From NCBI GenBank assembly GCA_963693305.1, contig OY855914.1:16678899-16742898 (forward strand): 64,000 nucleotides of DNA, written 5' to 3'. A program made the position numbers and the translations under genes. This document shows, one piece after another, positions 1 to 8,590 of this stretch; within the stretch, counting starts at the first letter, position 1; each line of letters starts with the position of its first letter. The stretch is from Meandrina meandrites (lineage: Eukaryota > Cnidaria > Anthozoa > Scleractinia > Meandrinidae). The notes beneath the pieces are model-generated. The model saw only the letters and a list, made by a program, of their open reading frames with translations. It was not told the origin of the DNA and made no database searches.

Positions 1-386
1 TTGAGCTCTTCGCGTTTGTAATAAATCCCGATCAGTGAAACGACTATGCTGACAACACCAAGCCATTGTGTGATGCTGAGACTGCTATTTTTTTCTCCGG
101 TACTTTTTGGTGTTTCGTCTTCTGTAGGCGGGTCTGGCTCAGGTGCTGGAGCGGCGGCCTTTGCCTTGTTGTTTGCGATTATAATAGCAGCCTCAGGTGC
201 AGCTTTTTTCTGTTGTTCGCGGGCCTGCCGCGTTCTTTCAGCAACCAATTTGCCTGCATCCACACGCTTGGGATTTTTTGCATGCTGCGGGGTTGAAGTT
301 GGCTTTGGAGTTGTTGTTTGCTGTGTGATATCGACCTGCGGGGTCTCGCCTTGTGAATTTCCGCTCTCGGATTGTTCGGTAGACAT
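1..386 (-). CDS. Virus-like single-pass membrane protein, partial at window start
   Basis: This minus-strand frame opens at the ATG at 386-384 (MSTEQSESGNSQ) and is still open at base 1, so its C-terminus lies outside the window. The first ~90 residues are hydrophilic, rich in T/P/Q, with a basic patch KNPKRVDAGKLVAERTRQAR (about residues 38-57) and an acidic, proline-rich linker (PAPEPDPPTEDE). A hydrophobic stretch ITQWLGVVSIVVSLIGIYYK near residues 105-124 looks like a transmembrane helix followed by basic residues. It has the same strand and spacing style as the capsid/ATPase cluster to its right, so it is probably a protein of the same element. I recognise no enzyme domain and function is unknown. 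Confidence rests on the long open frame and coherent composition. Confidence 0.6.
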   Translation of the reverse strand, partial: MSTEQSESGNSQGETPQVDITQQTTTPKPTSTPQHAKNPKRVDAGKLVAERTRQAREQQKKAAPEAAIIIANNKAKAAAPAPEPDPPTEDETPKSTGEKNSSLSITQWLGVVSIVVSLIGIYYKREEL

Positions 387-406
387 TTTGAAACGAAGCG
401 TATATG

Positions 407-1021
407 TTAAGCAAATATAATAATGCTTAGAAATGATTCAGAATTTGTCTGCAAGTGTTCAGCAGTTGGTGAGGTATGCTGAGGAATTTCTTCTAATTTT
501 TTTGATTTATCCTTTATCTGCAAATGCGAGTTAAAATCAATGTGCTTCGCCGTTATCAAAGCAGCAGAAATAGGAGCAAGAAATTTTCCATATTTCAAAG
601 ATAGACCGCCTACAAAATCTGTCATTTCTTTGTTAATAATGAAGTCTTCTTTTAGTTCTTTTTTCATTGCATCAATGTCATCTATTTCAACAACCATTTG
701 CAGGCCTCTTGTCAGAAGCGTAAGCAGGCTGTCAACCATGCTTTTGGTTGTCTTGCTGCCAACAAAGGTTTCATATCTCTTGTAGTACTTTTCAACTTCT
801 TTATCAGTCAAGCGTTTCAACTGCTCATGTGTTAATTACACTCCGATGGCCTCTTTGGCTTTGCCTGTTGATACAAGCACGGCCAGCTGCTCACGAAGAG
901 CAGGAATGTCAGGTCCGGGGGCAGTTAAACTTGTTAAGTCTGGCACAATACTACCAGCTGGGCTGCTTGACGGCTCGGCTTCCAGTGGGTTTATAACTTC
1001 TGCGAACTCTTGTTCAGCCAT
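407..1021 (-). pseudogene. Virus-like conserved protein, one gene split by an in-frame TAA
   Basis: Two minus-strand open frames lie in the same frame with a single TAA (836-838) between them: residues 1-61 from the ATG at 1021-1019 (MAEQEFAEVIN...GKAKEAIGV), then LTHEQLKRLTDKEVEKYYKR onward to 407. The second part has no ATG of its own near its start, so I read one ~204-residue protein broken by a point mutation. The N-terminus is acidic and proline-rich; the C-terminal part is helical with a hydrophobic segment (KYGKFLAPISAALITAKH). It sits between the packaging ATPase and the membrane protein on the same strand, so it belongs to the viral cluster. Function unknown. Stop readthrough or a sequencing error are alternatives to pseudogenisation. 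Confidence 0.6.
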
Positions 1022-1039
1022 TGTCACTATATACAACTT

Positions 1040-1645
1040 TTATTTTTTTAATTCAAAATGAATACCGTAGGGGTAGCGAAGCGAGAACACGAGATAAGAG
1101 AACTTCCGCTCTTTCAGCTTTGAAATCAGATTTTTGTACTCATCGTGGGAGAGTTCGCCCGCGTAATCATCAAAGATCGCCTTCGTGGTTTTGGCTGAGG
1201 GAGTGTAAAATAGAACGATAGCCGCCACGTTCTCTCGGAAGGAAGGTGTGATGCTGGTTATCTTCTGGGTCTGCACCCAAACGCTGATGCCGATATGTCG
1301 GGCGGAAAAGCCAAGATTCACCAGCTGGCCTGTGCGCCCTTTCACATCTTTGGAGGCTGCGCAGTCATCTAGGATTATGAGCGTGTTGGTGCCCTCAAAC
1401 AGCCAGGTCACGATATTCAAAAAAATTTCAACCTCATGCTGCTTGCATATAATCACAATCATTCTTGGATCATTTTCACCAATTCGATGGTAGGTCTTGT
1501 TGTGCGCGAATGTTGGGCAGATAAGCACAATGTAGTCGAACTTGCCTCGGAAAGGGCAGTAGATCTGGTCCACCACAAACCTAGATTTGCCTGAATTCGT
1601 CGGGCCGACAATCAGAGCGTTAAAGGGTATCTTGCTTGGATCCAT
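1040..1645 (-). CDS. Genome-packaging ATPase of the FtsK/HerA (A32-like) type
   Basis: 201 residues starting MDPSKIPFNALIVGP. A Walker A loop GPTNSGKS lies at about residues 14-21 and a Walker B strand TLIILDDC at about 87-94, followed by a sensor-like segment with conserved Gln (SVWVQTQKI) at about 121-129. This arrangement and length match the small packaging ATPases of Polintons, adintoviruses and other double-jelly-roll viruses, which pump DNA into preformed capsids. It lies immediately downstream of the major capsid gene on the same strand (5 bp gap), the usual pairing in these viruses. The frame is uninterrupted, unlike several neighbours. The ATPase assignment is strong; assignment to the packaging branch leans on the capsid-gene context. 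Confidence 0.85.
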   Translation of the reverse strand: MDPSKIPFNALIVGPTNSGKSRFVVDQIYCPFRGKFDYIVLICPTFAHNKTYHRIGENDPRMIVIICKQHEVEIFLNIVTWLFEGTNTLIILDDCAASKDVKGRTGQLVNLGFSARHIGISVWVQTQKITSITPSFRENVAAIVLFYTPSAKTTKAIFDDYAGELSHDEYKNLISKLKERKFSYLVFSLRYPYGIHFELKK

Positions 1646-1650
1646 TTCTA

Positions 1651-2904
1651 TTAGTACTGCACAGATTCTAATTGCCTTCCTAAAATATTCATCTGCGCGT
1701 CGCCGATTACGTAAATGTGGCAGTTCACATTGCCAGAGCCGCTTGCATTCCTCTCGAGCTCCAGCTGTACCCCATCCTTTGTGTTTACAAGTCGCGTGCC
1801 GCTTCCGTGCATAGAGTGGTCAGCCATGGAACGCAGATCGATCATAAGCCCGAACTTGTTTTCTGTATAAAACTTTGTTGCATTCATGTGCTGTGTTTTG
1901 TTTTCAGCTTTGAGAAAGAAGCGTTTGACCTCCTCCCAGACATCAATTCCTTCAAGGCCGTTGTTGTACAGCCTGTTGGGTGAGCCGTTTACTGTGACAC
2001 TGACTTTCGTCAGGTCTGGGTTCAAGTAAGTTTCTACCTGCCTTGCGCCAGCAACATAGGGCTCGACAAACAGTAGCAAGATGCCTTTGAGGGACCTTCT
2101 CTGCGGGTTAACTCTGAGATTCAGCCTTGTGTCTGTGCCTTTGGCAAACATAACCACTTTGTCACGCTGAATGTGGTCATATGCAAATTCTTTTCCATTT
2201 GTGTACTCGCTGAGGGCTTCATCTGCCAGTGTTTTGCTACTTATCATCTCGTACTCCAGCTGGATGTTTGTCAGCTTATATTTCAGCTTCGAGGGGTCTA
2301 AACCTCTGACGACCTGACAGGCTGGCGCAAGTTTCAGTTCGAACACAAGATCGTTGTATAGAGCCTGCGGATAAAAGGTCCCGTGGTCGTTCAAAATCTG
2401 GTGGTCAAGGCGGATCCTGTATTTGGATCCGTAAATCCCGTTCAGTTTGATTTCTGCAACGACGCCTGAGGTCTTCTTATCACCCGCGTTTGAGCGAATT
2501 TTGTTGAGATCCTCACTATGGATTCCATCTTGCAACATGTTGTCGCGTTCCTCCTGCGATAGGAAGAGATCCTCGAATATCTTGTAAATGTCATAACCAA
2601 CTGTGTCCTGCAGGATAGTGCCAGAGTACTTCACAACAAGTTTGTCAACTAGCGCCCGGCCAACATTGTCGACTAGAAAGTTGTTGGCATGGCCTCCACT
2701 CAAATCGATGTTGAAGCGCAGCGCAAGTGAGCCGGGAACAATGACCTCGTTTTCATTCAGCTTGGGCACCGAAACATAAAGCGTTTCCTGTGGATTGGCT
2801 TCTGTGCGCTCAAAAGTGATTCGTTTTACCGCGCGCTCCGCTCTTTGCGCGCCGAGAGTTTTCTCACTACGTGTTGGCCGAAGGTTTTCTTGTACACCGT
2901 CCAT
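1651..2904 (-). CDS. Probable double-jelly-roll major capsid protein of a Polinton/adintovirus-like element
   Basis: 417 residues if translation starts at the ATG at 2904-2902 (MDGVQENLRP). I prefer it to the ATG at 2931 because the first ten codons of the longer version overlap an AT-rich promoter-like box. The protein is rich in beta-type segments with few Cys, contains ELKLAPACQVV and VTVNGSPNRLYNNGLEGIDV, and ends MNILGRQLESVQY. Length, beta-rich composition and position next to the packaging ATPase fit the Polinton/adintovirus capsid (hexon-like) class, which forms the virion shell. The frame is intact. I identify it from context and overall character, not from a diagnostic motif, so a structure prediction would be the decisive check. 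Confidence 0.62.
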   Translation of the reverse strand: MDGVQENLRPTRSEKTLGAQRAERAVKRITFERTEANPQETLYVSVPKLNENEVIVPGSLALRFNIDLSGGHANNFLVDNVGRALVDKLVVKYSGTILQDTVGYDIYKIFEDLFLSQEERDNMLQDGIHSEDLNKIRSNAGDKKTSGVVAEIKLNGIYGSKYRIRLDHQILNDHGTFYPQALYNDLVFELKLAPACQVVRGLDPSKLKYKLTNIQLEYEMISSKTLADEALSEYTNGKEFAYDHIQRDKVVMFAKGTDTRLNLRVNPQRRSLKGILLLFVEPYVAGARQVETYLNPDLTKVSVTVNGSPNRLYNNGLEGIDVWEEVKRFFLKAENKTQHMNATKFYTENKFGLMIDLRSMADHSMHGSGTRLVNTKDGVQLELERNASGSGNVNCHIYVIGDAQMNILGRQLESVQY

Positions 2905-2964
2905 TATTGTAAGAAATATAAAAATGTTCAATCAAAATTTCAATTGTAAATATAAAATCACGCG
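2905..2964. promoter_or_regulatory. Divergent promoter region between capsid gene and coiled-coil gene
   Basis: This 60-bp gap separates two head-to-head genes. It is very AT-rich and holds a TATA-like box in each direction: TAAATATAAA at 2947-2956, nine bases before the plus-strand ATG at 2965, and a TATA-type stretch on the minus strand (plus-strand aatataaaaa near 2915) facing the capsid ATG. The same TAAATATAA word lies just upstream of other starts in this cluster (5,941-5,950 and 6,671-6,679), suggesting a shared viral promoter element. Confidence 0.5.
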
Positions 2965-4353
2965 ATGGCAGAAGGTGGCGAATTTGGTATGGAGCAAACA
3001 GATCTTGATAACAGACTTGACCATGATGATAAAGATGATGAACAAAAAGTCGTCAACACAACCCGGCCATTTAAGCCTGGCACAGCGTCCACCCCCTACC
3101 ATGGTGGTGAAGAAATTGAGATGCAGACAAGGAAGCAAGAACAGAGCGGACTTCCAGAAATAACCTTTGATGAAGATATACCTTTGTTGGGTAGCTTTAT
3201 TCATCAAGATGACAAACCAGCACTTCTTGAAAGAGCAAAAGATTTTATTAAAAGGAGGTTTCCAAGAGTTGAGTTTGGAAAATTAGACCCAATCGGTTTC
3301 AGCAAAAAGCCTGGCAATGAGACTACAATCGTTTCATTAGGAAAAAAGGTGGCGAGACTGACATTTTCAGAAAAGATGGGAAAGGTCTTCTCAAAAAATT
3401 TACAGACAAGTTCAAAACATCCCTTGGTCCAGAAGCTGAATCTCTGCTTGCTCAAGACAATGATGAAATAAGAGAAAACCGGCAGAGATTAAGAGAAGCT
3501 GAAAAACAACTCAGAGATGCAGAAAAACTCGCCTCTGAAAGAGAAAAAGCCGCCCAAGAAATTCAAGATCTGAGAATCAGAATAGAACGAAATCAAGCTC
3601 AGATCGAAAAAATTCAAGAAGAACAAGGTACAAACGTTGAAAGTGAATCAGAACTGCGGAGACTGCAGCAACTGAAAAAAAAAATATCAAAAGGATTTTG
3701 AAAACGCAAAAAAAGAGGTGTCGGCTCTCGAGAAACAAGCTAAAACCAAAGCCAAAGAACAAACCAGGGTCAACCAACTTAGAGCAAGCCTGGCGGCCAA
3801 AGAGAGCGAAAGAAACACAATTGAAGCAAGGCTCAACGACACAAGAACGTTGGATGAGCTGAAAGAGCAAGAAGCAGAACTACAGCGTCAAAATGAGGAA
3901 GATCAGGCGATTATCGACAATGAAGACACATCACCTTCTGATAAACAAGCCGCCGAAGGAAGAGTGGCGGAAAGACAAGAGGAGCTTGCTCGTTTGCAAA
4001 CGCAGATTGATGAAAGAGAAATAGCGCTTCCACTTCGTGAGAGGGTAAAGGAGATATCCAAAAAATATGGTGTGACCGTTACAGCTATCGTTCTTGCTGC
4101 CGGTGTCACAATTGGTGCTGTCATTGGGGCTATTACAAACGCTTTGAGAGCCACCGGTAAAGCGTTGGGAAAAGGTCTAAAAGATATTGGCTCAAAGGTT
4201 GCATCAGCTCTGCCAGGTCTTATTGGCTCAATTGTGAGCTTTCTTTTCAAAGCCGCCGGTCAAGCTATCGACTTTCTTGCTGAGCACACATGGCTGCTTA
4301 TTTTGGCTGTGGTTGCCTTTCTTGTGGAAAAATACATCAAGAAGCGGCGTTAG
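2965..4353 (+). pseudogene. Coiled-coil protein with hydrophobic C-terminal tail (virus-like), two frame breaks
   Basis: One long plus-strand gene read in three frames. Part 1 starts at ATG 2965 (MAEGGEFGMEQ) and runs to about 3,340. Part 2 (GGETDIFRKDGKG... then a long E/K/Q/R coiled coil) runs to about 3,675. Part 3 (ENAKKEVSALEKQ...) runs to the stop at 4,353. The breaks fall in A-runs (A6 at about 3,340 and A10 at 3,675-3,684). The C-terminal ~100 residues are glycine/alanine-rich and amphipathic (GVTIGAVIGAITNAL, SALPGLIGSIVSFLFKAAGQ), ending in a transmembrane helix and KKRR. Family knowledge: non-enveloped dsDNA viruses carry membrane-active minor capsid proteins; that role here is inference. 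It converges on the 4,350-5,454 gene with a 4-bp overlap. Confidence 0.6.
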
Positions 4354-5454
4354 CCCATAAGAGTGTAAATGAAAGCCGCAGCCCCCACGGCAGCAACAGC
4401 AATAGCGGCTTTGTTATTTTCGTGTGTTTCAGTACTGACACCTGTATTTGGTACTGGCTCATCAGGTGTTTGCTCTTCAGCCGCGGGCCCCTTTTCTTGC
4501 GTTGCTTCCTTGTGTATCGAGTTTGAGGGGTGGCTGTCTGGTGGGTTTATCTTTGATGGCCCTCCTGCCATTAGCTTTAACGCTGCTTTTTTTGTGCTAG
4601 TGTTTACTTCGTTGTTAACCCCGAGCTTCATGCCTGGCAAAGCTTGTTTGAGCTGGTTATTGTAACCAATTGTAGACTGTGTATTTATTACCATCCGTGC
4701 AGGCATCAGCCAGGCACCCGGACACACAGCAAGGTTAAGCCTCACCTTTGCCTCGTCGACAGCAAGTTGATACCATTGAACAGACTTTGCCAGATCCGGT
4801 TGCCTTATTGAGTCTTCCACTAGAACAAGGAACTCACTTTGCGCTTCCTTTGCTCGCCCTCCTGACCCAAGTATGCTGCTTCTAACGTTCACCTGTGAAC
4901 CCAAAAGACAGTAAACAAACGCCTCTATGGACTGGTTTATTCGCGCCAAACCCGCCTGGGTTAGACTTTCTGCTACATTGGGACGAAACCAGTCTGCCTG
5001 TCCGTAGGCAGCGTCATCCGGCTCGATATAATAAATAAAGTAACCTTTTGAGCCTGAACCGCCTTCGTCAGAAAATTTATTGAAACCAGGGTAACTGACT
5101 GACGCTTCCCAGGCCATGGTTTGCGCCTCTTTTAAAACGAAAATCGCTTGACGGGTCGACTCCGAACTCATTGCATATTCTTTTGTATGAAGCAACGTCA
5201 TACTTGTTGTTAAACTGGTCAAAAGTAGGGTCGCCAGGCAAAGCGCTTATGCTTGTATTCCTCCCATCTGAAACAATATTCGCCTGACAGTAAAATATAT
5301 ATGGAACTTGTAAAAAGCTTGCACATTCGGTGGCAAAGGAATAGCAGAGTTGTAATCGAAAATTTTGCGACTGATACCACACCCAGTTGTCGCGCACCAG
5401 ACAGCAAAATTCAGCTGCTGTGGCCAATATTTCATATTTGGGCCGGCTAGCCAT
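4350..5454 (-). pseudogene. Virus-like structural protein with C-terminal membrane anchor, frameshifted by a 4-bp duplication
   Basis: The frame starts at ATG 5454 (MASRPKYEILATAAEF) and continues through CYSFATECASFLQVP, PTFDQFNNKYDVASYKR, ICNEFGVDP and GANHGLGSVS. It then shifts near 5,090-5,100 into the frame that runs YPGFNKFSDEGGSGSKGY... to 4,350. At the junction CAGT is repeated twice in tandem; one copy fewer would keep a single frame of about 365 residues. The last ~25 residues (AAIAVAAVGAAAFIYTLMG) form a transmembrane segment after a P/E/T-rich linker. I regard it as one of the conserved structural genes of this cnidarian virus-like cluster, but cannot name its fold. The frame beginning at 5,702 overlaps its start and is treated as part of the upstream gene. 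Confidence 0.55.
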
Positions 5455-5939
5455 GTTTTGGACTCTTTCCCTGAATGGTGGGTAAGTTTGGTTTTTTGAA
5501 ATATCTCTCTGAACTTTGTTGTGAAATACTGGTCCGGTGTTACGTAAATATTCAGTTGGTTATAAAATATTTTTTTCAAACTCGGGGCGGCATCGTGAAA
5601 GCCAACAGCAGGAATGGGCAAAGAGTCACCTTTTAAACCACTTGGTGTAAGCTGTTGTGGAAAACCTTCTGATGATTGGCCAACACCCAGCGCACTTTTC
5701 ATTTCTGGGCTCCAATATTTGCTGTCTTAACCTAACAAGTTTATCAAATGGCCTGGCCCTGCTTTGAAATAAATTTCTGAGGTTGCTGTGTGGTCTTTGG
5801 CAAAATCGGTCTGTGGCTCAAACTTCAATTTATCGGCCTTCGGGTATTTTGCAGGAAAAGTTTTCCATGCCTTCTGTTCTGCCACTTTGGCAATTTTGTC
5901 AGCTTCTGGCGTTTGAATCCATTGAAGAAGAGAAGCCAT
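5247..5939 (-). pseudogene. Virus-like conserved protein, split by an in-frame TAA; 3' end overlaps next gene
   Basis: ATG at 5939-5937 opens MASLLQWIQTPEADK..., a 70-residue frame ending KAGPGHLINLLG at a TAA (5,727-5,729). The same frame continues past it as DSKYWSPEMKSALGVGQSSEG..., through AVGFHDAAPSLKKIF and YFTTKFREIFQKTK. I therefore read one gene of about 160 residues or more with a premature stop. Downstream of about 5,455 the frame overlaps the MASRPKYE gene in another frame, so the true C-terminus is unclear. No domain recognised. It is divergent from the 5,978 gene, with which it shares a 38-bp AT-rich promoter gap. Confidence 0.5.
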
Positions 5940-5977
5940 GTTTATATTTAAACAAAATATTTTTCTCTAATTATAAA
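5940..5977. promoter_or_regulatory. Short divergent promoter between two virus-like genes
   Basis: Thirty-eight AT-rich bases separate the minus-strand start at 5,939 from the plus-strand start at 5,978. On the minus strand TAAATATAAA (plus positions 5,941-5,950) sits directly before the ATG; on the plus strand TATAAA (5,972-5,977) abuts ATG 5,978. The boxes match those at 2,947 and 6,671. Confidence 0.45.
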
Positions 5978-6654
5978 ATGGTCATTCTAACTGTTGTTAC
6001 AAAAGAAAATCCACATACGGTCTATTTTGAACCCTATCCTATTCCAAAACCAAGCTATATACGGCTGCTTTCATGTTCCCTCTACAATTCGTGGTTTAAC
6101 TTAAAGGAAGGTGGTAAAATATTCTACACTGATGATAAAAAAAAAATCAAAGATCTGAATCCATTTTGCCAGGTAATTACACAATCGAAGAAATGGCAAA
6201 AACACTTCAAAATTCTTTTAAAAAATATGGTGACGTATTAACAACACAAATCAATACTCCTGTCGGTCAGATGGTTATACAAAAAGTGGATCCATTTAAT
6301 GAAAAAATAAAGTTCGATAAGAACTTATCTAAACTGCTTGGCATTGATCAAGATTTACCATTTATGAGATATGTCAAACGTTTAAAGTCACCCACGACCT
6401 ATTACATTCATTGCGATTTAGTTGACAAAGAACAGAATCTGTTAAATGGAAAACCGTCTACTGTTTTACAAACTTTTGACATAACAGGAAAACCATATCA
6501 AAAAGTGTTTTATCAAAGTGGCCCAGAACATGTCTTACGCGAAGTTTCTGCTGATAAACATATCACAAATTTGACAATATCAGTCAGAGAAGAAAATAAT
6601 GACCTTTTCAACTTCAATCAGGAACCTCTTCAGTTTCTAATTGAACTAAATTAA
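5978..6654 (+). pseudogene. Virus-like conserved protein with one frame break
   Basis: ATG 5978 opens MVILTVVTKENPHTVYFEPY, with SYIRLLSCSLYNSWFNL and KIFYTDDKK. At about 6,160-6,165, in a T4 run, the frame changes to PGNYTIEEMAKTLQNSFKKY..., then TPVGQMVIQK, LSKLLGIDQDLPF, TTYYIHCDLVDKEQNLL and FNFNQEPLQFLIELN, ending at 6,654. Together they make about 225 residues. The PGNYTIE...TPVGQ...YYIHCDL pattern is one I associate with repeated hypothetical proteins in invertebrate Polinton-like loci, so a structural role (penton, fibre or minor capsid) is plausible but unproven. One extra T would restore a single frame, which could equally be a base-calling error. Confidence 0.55.
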
Positions 6655-6681
6655 ACAAAAAATAATTTTGTAAATATAACC

Positions 6682-7350
6682 ATGTCATCCAACGTATTAC
6701 CAACTGCACCAGCTTATGAACAAACAGAAACTCAGACAACACTCTATCCAGTTCTACCAACTCAACCAGATAACAATTTTCGTATGCAGAAAGCAAACGA
6801 AGTTTTAAAATATTTAAGTGACGAAGTTTCACATTATAGGCTCGTTGCCAAAAAATACAAACGCACAAAAACCATTATCAACTACGCTAGCTTTTCTGCT
6901 GGCGGTATTAGTGGTTTTCTTTCCGCAGGTAGCGTAGCAGCTGCATTTACAGTAATAGGGGCTCCTGCCACGATCCCCATTGGCTGTGTTGCTTCTTTAT
7001 TTGGGCTAACAGCTGCTGGGCTAACCGGTTTTTACAAAAAGCTAGAGCCCAAACTTATCAAACACTGCAAAATCATGACGCTGGCTTTGTCAAAATGCGA
7101 TACTGTCAACCGCATACTGTCAAAATCACTCATTGACGGTAAAATAAGCGATTCTGAGTTTCAAAGCATCCTTGATGAAAAAGAGAGCTATCGAATACAG
7201 AAGGAAATTATTCGTAAAGGCACGCTTCCAAAGGAAAAAAATAAACAGAGCAGCCCTGACATCGAAAAAATACGACAAGAGGCCATGCACGAAGAAAGAA
7301 TGCGCATGCAAAAAAAGCTTCTTGGCAGCATCGGCGACGTTTCGAAATAA
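6682..7350 (+). CDS. Virus-like membrane protein with paired hydrophobic helices
   Basis: 222 residues from ATG 6682, with TAAATATAA eight to ten bases upstream. A proline-rich N-terminus (MSSNVLPTAPAYEQTETQ) is followed by EVLKYLSDEVSHYRLVAKKY. A hydrophobic Gly/Ala-rich region (SFSAGGISGFLSAGSVAAAF, then ATIPIGCVASLFGLTAAGL) spans about residues 72-115 and looks like a membrane hairpin. The C-terminal half is helical and charged (SKSLIDGKISDSEFQSILDE; MHEERMRMQKKLL). The intact frame and matching promoter box tie it to the viral cluster. Function is unknown; membrane or pore-forming roles would be guesses. Confidence 0.6.
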   Translation: MSSNVLPTAPAYEQTETQTTLYPVLPTQPDNNFRMQKANEVLKYLSDEVSHYRLVAKKYKRTKTIINYASFSAGGISGFLSAGSVAAAFTVIGAPATIPIGCVASLFGLTAAGLTGFYKKLEPKLIKHCKIMTLALSKCDTVNRILSKSLIDGKISDSEFQSILDEKESYRIQKEIIRKGTLPKEKNKQSSPDIEKIRQEAMHEERMRMQKKLLGSIGDVSK

Positions 7351-7550
7351 AAATTCAGTAGAAGCGCACACTCTTTCACTTTATTAAAGAATGATTTCTG
7401 TTACAAATATAGCACTCAAAATGATTTTACTATTTCATGCTCTTATGTATGCTATAAACGAACTTTCTACACCCGTTTGGCACAATGAGGTCAGACATAT
7501 AACATATCAAGTCGTGGAGGCGATGCGAGAGGCAGAAACTGAGAAAAATG

Positions 7551-7886
7551 TCACGCAACGGCTCCGCACCAACTCGAGTAGAAAGATTTCTTGAAAACTT
7601 CATCGTAATCATTTTCATCATAAACTGGATAGCCGAGAAAGTGTTCGACTCCATTTTTGCTGCACATATTACAGAGACCATTTCGCCTGCAATCACGACA
7701 TTTATGGCAAAATAAGACCTTTACAATTTGTTCATTGTGTTCGCAAAATGGTGCTTTGGTAATGGCATCATTCATTTTGCCCCAGCGGAGATCAGCTCGC
7801 TGCCTGAGCTTTATGGTAATATACTCTTTGTAGATTTTTTTACTAAGTTCTGGGGGAAGTTTTTGTATGGCTTCCAACGTTTCCAT
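7551..7886 (-). CDS. Cys-rich small protein of the virus-like cluster
   Basis: 111 residues from ATG 7886-7884: METLEAIQKLPPELSKKIYK, then a block with paired cysteines and histidine (CEHNEQIVKVLFCHKCRDC and NGLCNMCSKNG) at about residues 48-81, then YPVYDENDYDEVFKKSF. Four C-x2-C or similar pairs suggest a zinc-binding fold. The frame is intact, but the last residues (SSWCGAVA) may run past the original end. Probably a regulatory or accessory protein of the element; no specific function can be claimed. Confidence 0.5.
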   Translation of the reverse strand: METLEAIQKLPPELSKKIYKEYITIKLRQRADLRWGKMNDAITKAPFCEHNEQIVKVLFCHKCRDCRRNGLCNMCSKNGVEHFLGYPVYDENDYDEVFKKSFYSSWCGAVA

Positions 7887-7949
7887 TGTATACTTATAGA
7901 AACAATTATTTAGAATTCGAAAGAAACGTTTAAGCCATTGTGGTGGCTG

Positions 7950-8325
7950 TTTTATTACCTAGTGGCAACCCTGACATTGATTTATTTCCAAAAGATTATC
8001 CATTGATTCTATTTGATTCATTTTTTTCATTTCTCCCCAACCAAAATATTATCTTTGACAATTACAACTTTGGACTGATTCTCTTGTCCCTTCTGGGAAT
8101 TTATCAGCAATTTCTTGATCATCAAAAAGAATATCCATTAATTTTTGTGGGCTCATTTTTTTTCATTTCTGCAATTAAGCCTTCTGATAAAAATTCTGAA
8201 TTATCTTTTTCATAATGGTGATGGCGTATGTTATACATTTTCCAATTGCCTCCTCTTTCTTTGTTTTTACCAGTTTTTGGCTTTTTGCTGCTTTGATCGA
8301 TAGGACCTCTTCTACCTCTACCCAT
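7950..8325 (-). pseudogene. Decayed minus-strand ORF at the edge of the virus-like element
   Basis: ATG 8325 opens a basic, Gly/Lys-rich N-terminus (MGRGRRGPIDQSSKKPKTGK). The open frame ends at 8,122, but one base less in the A8 run near 8,150 would continue it through LMDILFDDQEIADKFPEG and further before new breaks. The N-terminus would suit a nucleic-acid-binding protein. The reading is speculative. It is the last coding-like sequence before a non-coding boundary, so it may be the terminal gene of the element. Confidence 0.3.
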
Positions 8326-8329
8326 CTCG

Positions 8330-8590
8330 ACGTATATACAAGTGCAGATAATTGTTCAAATGGAAAATAATTCTAGCGCACTTTTGTATATAGACAGTGC
8401 ATACATTTCTTCAATAGAAAATAATTATTTTTTTTGTGACATACCCGCTCGCTAGAAGTCATGCTTGCGCTTTTTCTCTCAAACAACACACATAAAGTAC
8501 TGCGTTATAGAAGCGCATTTTTTTATGATGTTTAAACACAACACTCTCATAATAACTTCCATGTTAGCGTTATTTTCTCTCAAATACCAC
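8330..8590. other. AT-rich boundary DNA with short inverted and direct repeats
   Basis: No gene seen. The stretch has a short inverted pair (tatatacaagtgc / gcacttttgtatata, about 8,334-8,394) and an extra copy of the hairpin-arm sequence (acacataaagtactgcgtta, from about 8,488). It may mark the right end of the viral element. Confidence 0.4.

Noticed and set aside
5247..5455. Frame reading LNFAVWCATTGCGIS over 5,370-5,414 as the main coding frame
   Set aside because: The alternative frame starting MASRPKYE at 5,454 continues coherently through FNNKYD, ICNEFGVDP and NHGLGS, so the former is probably an overlap or shadow at this point.
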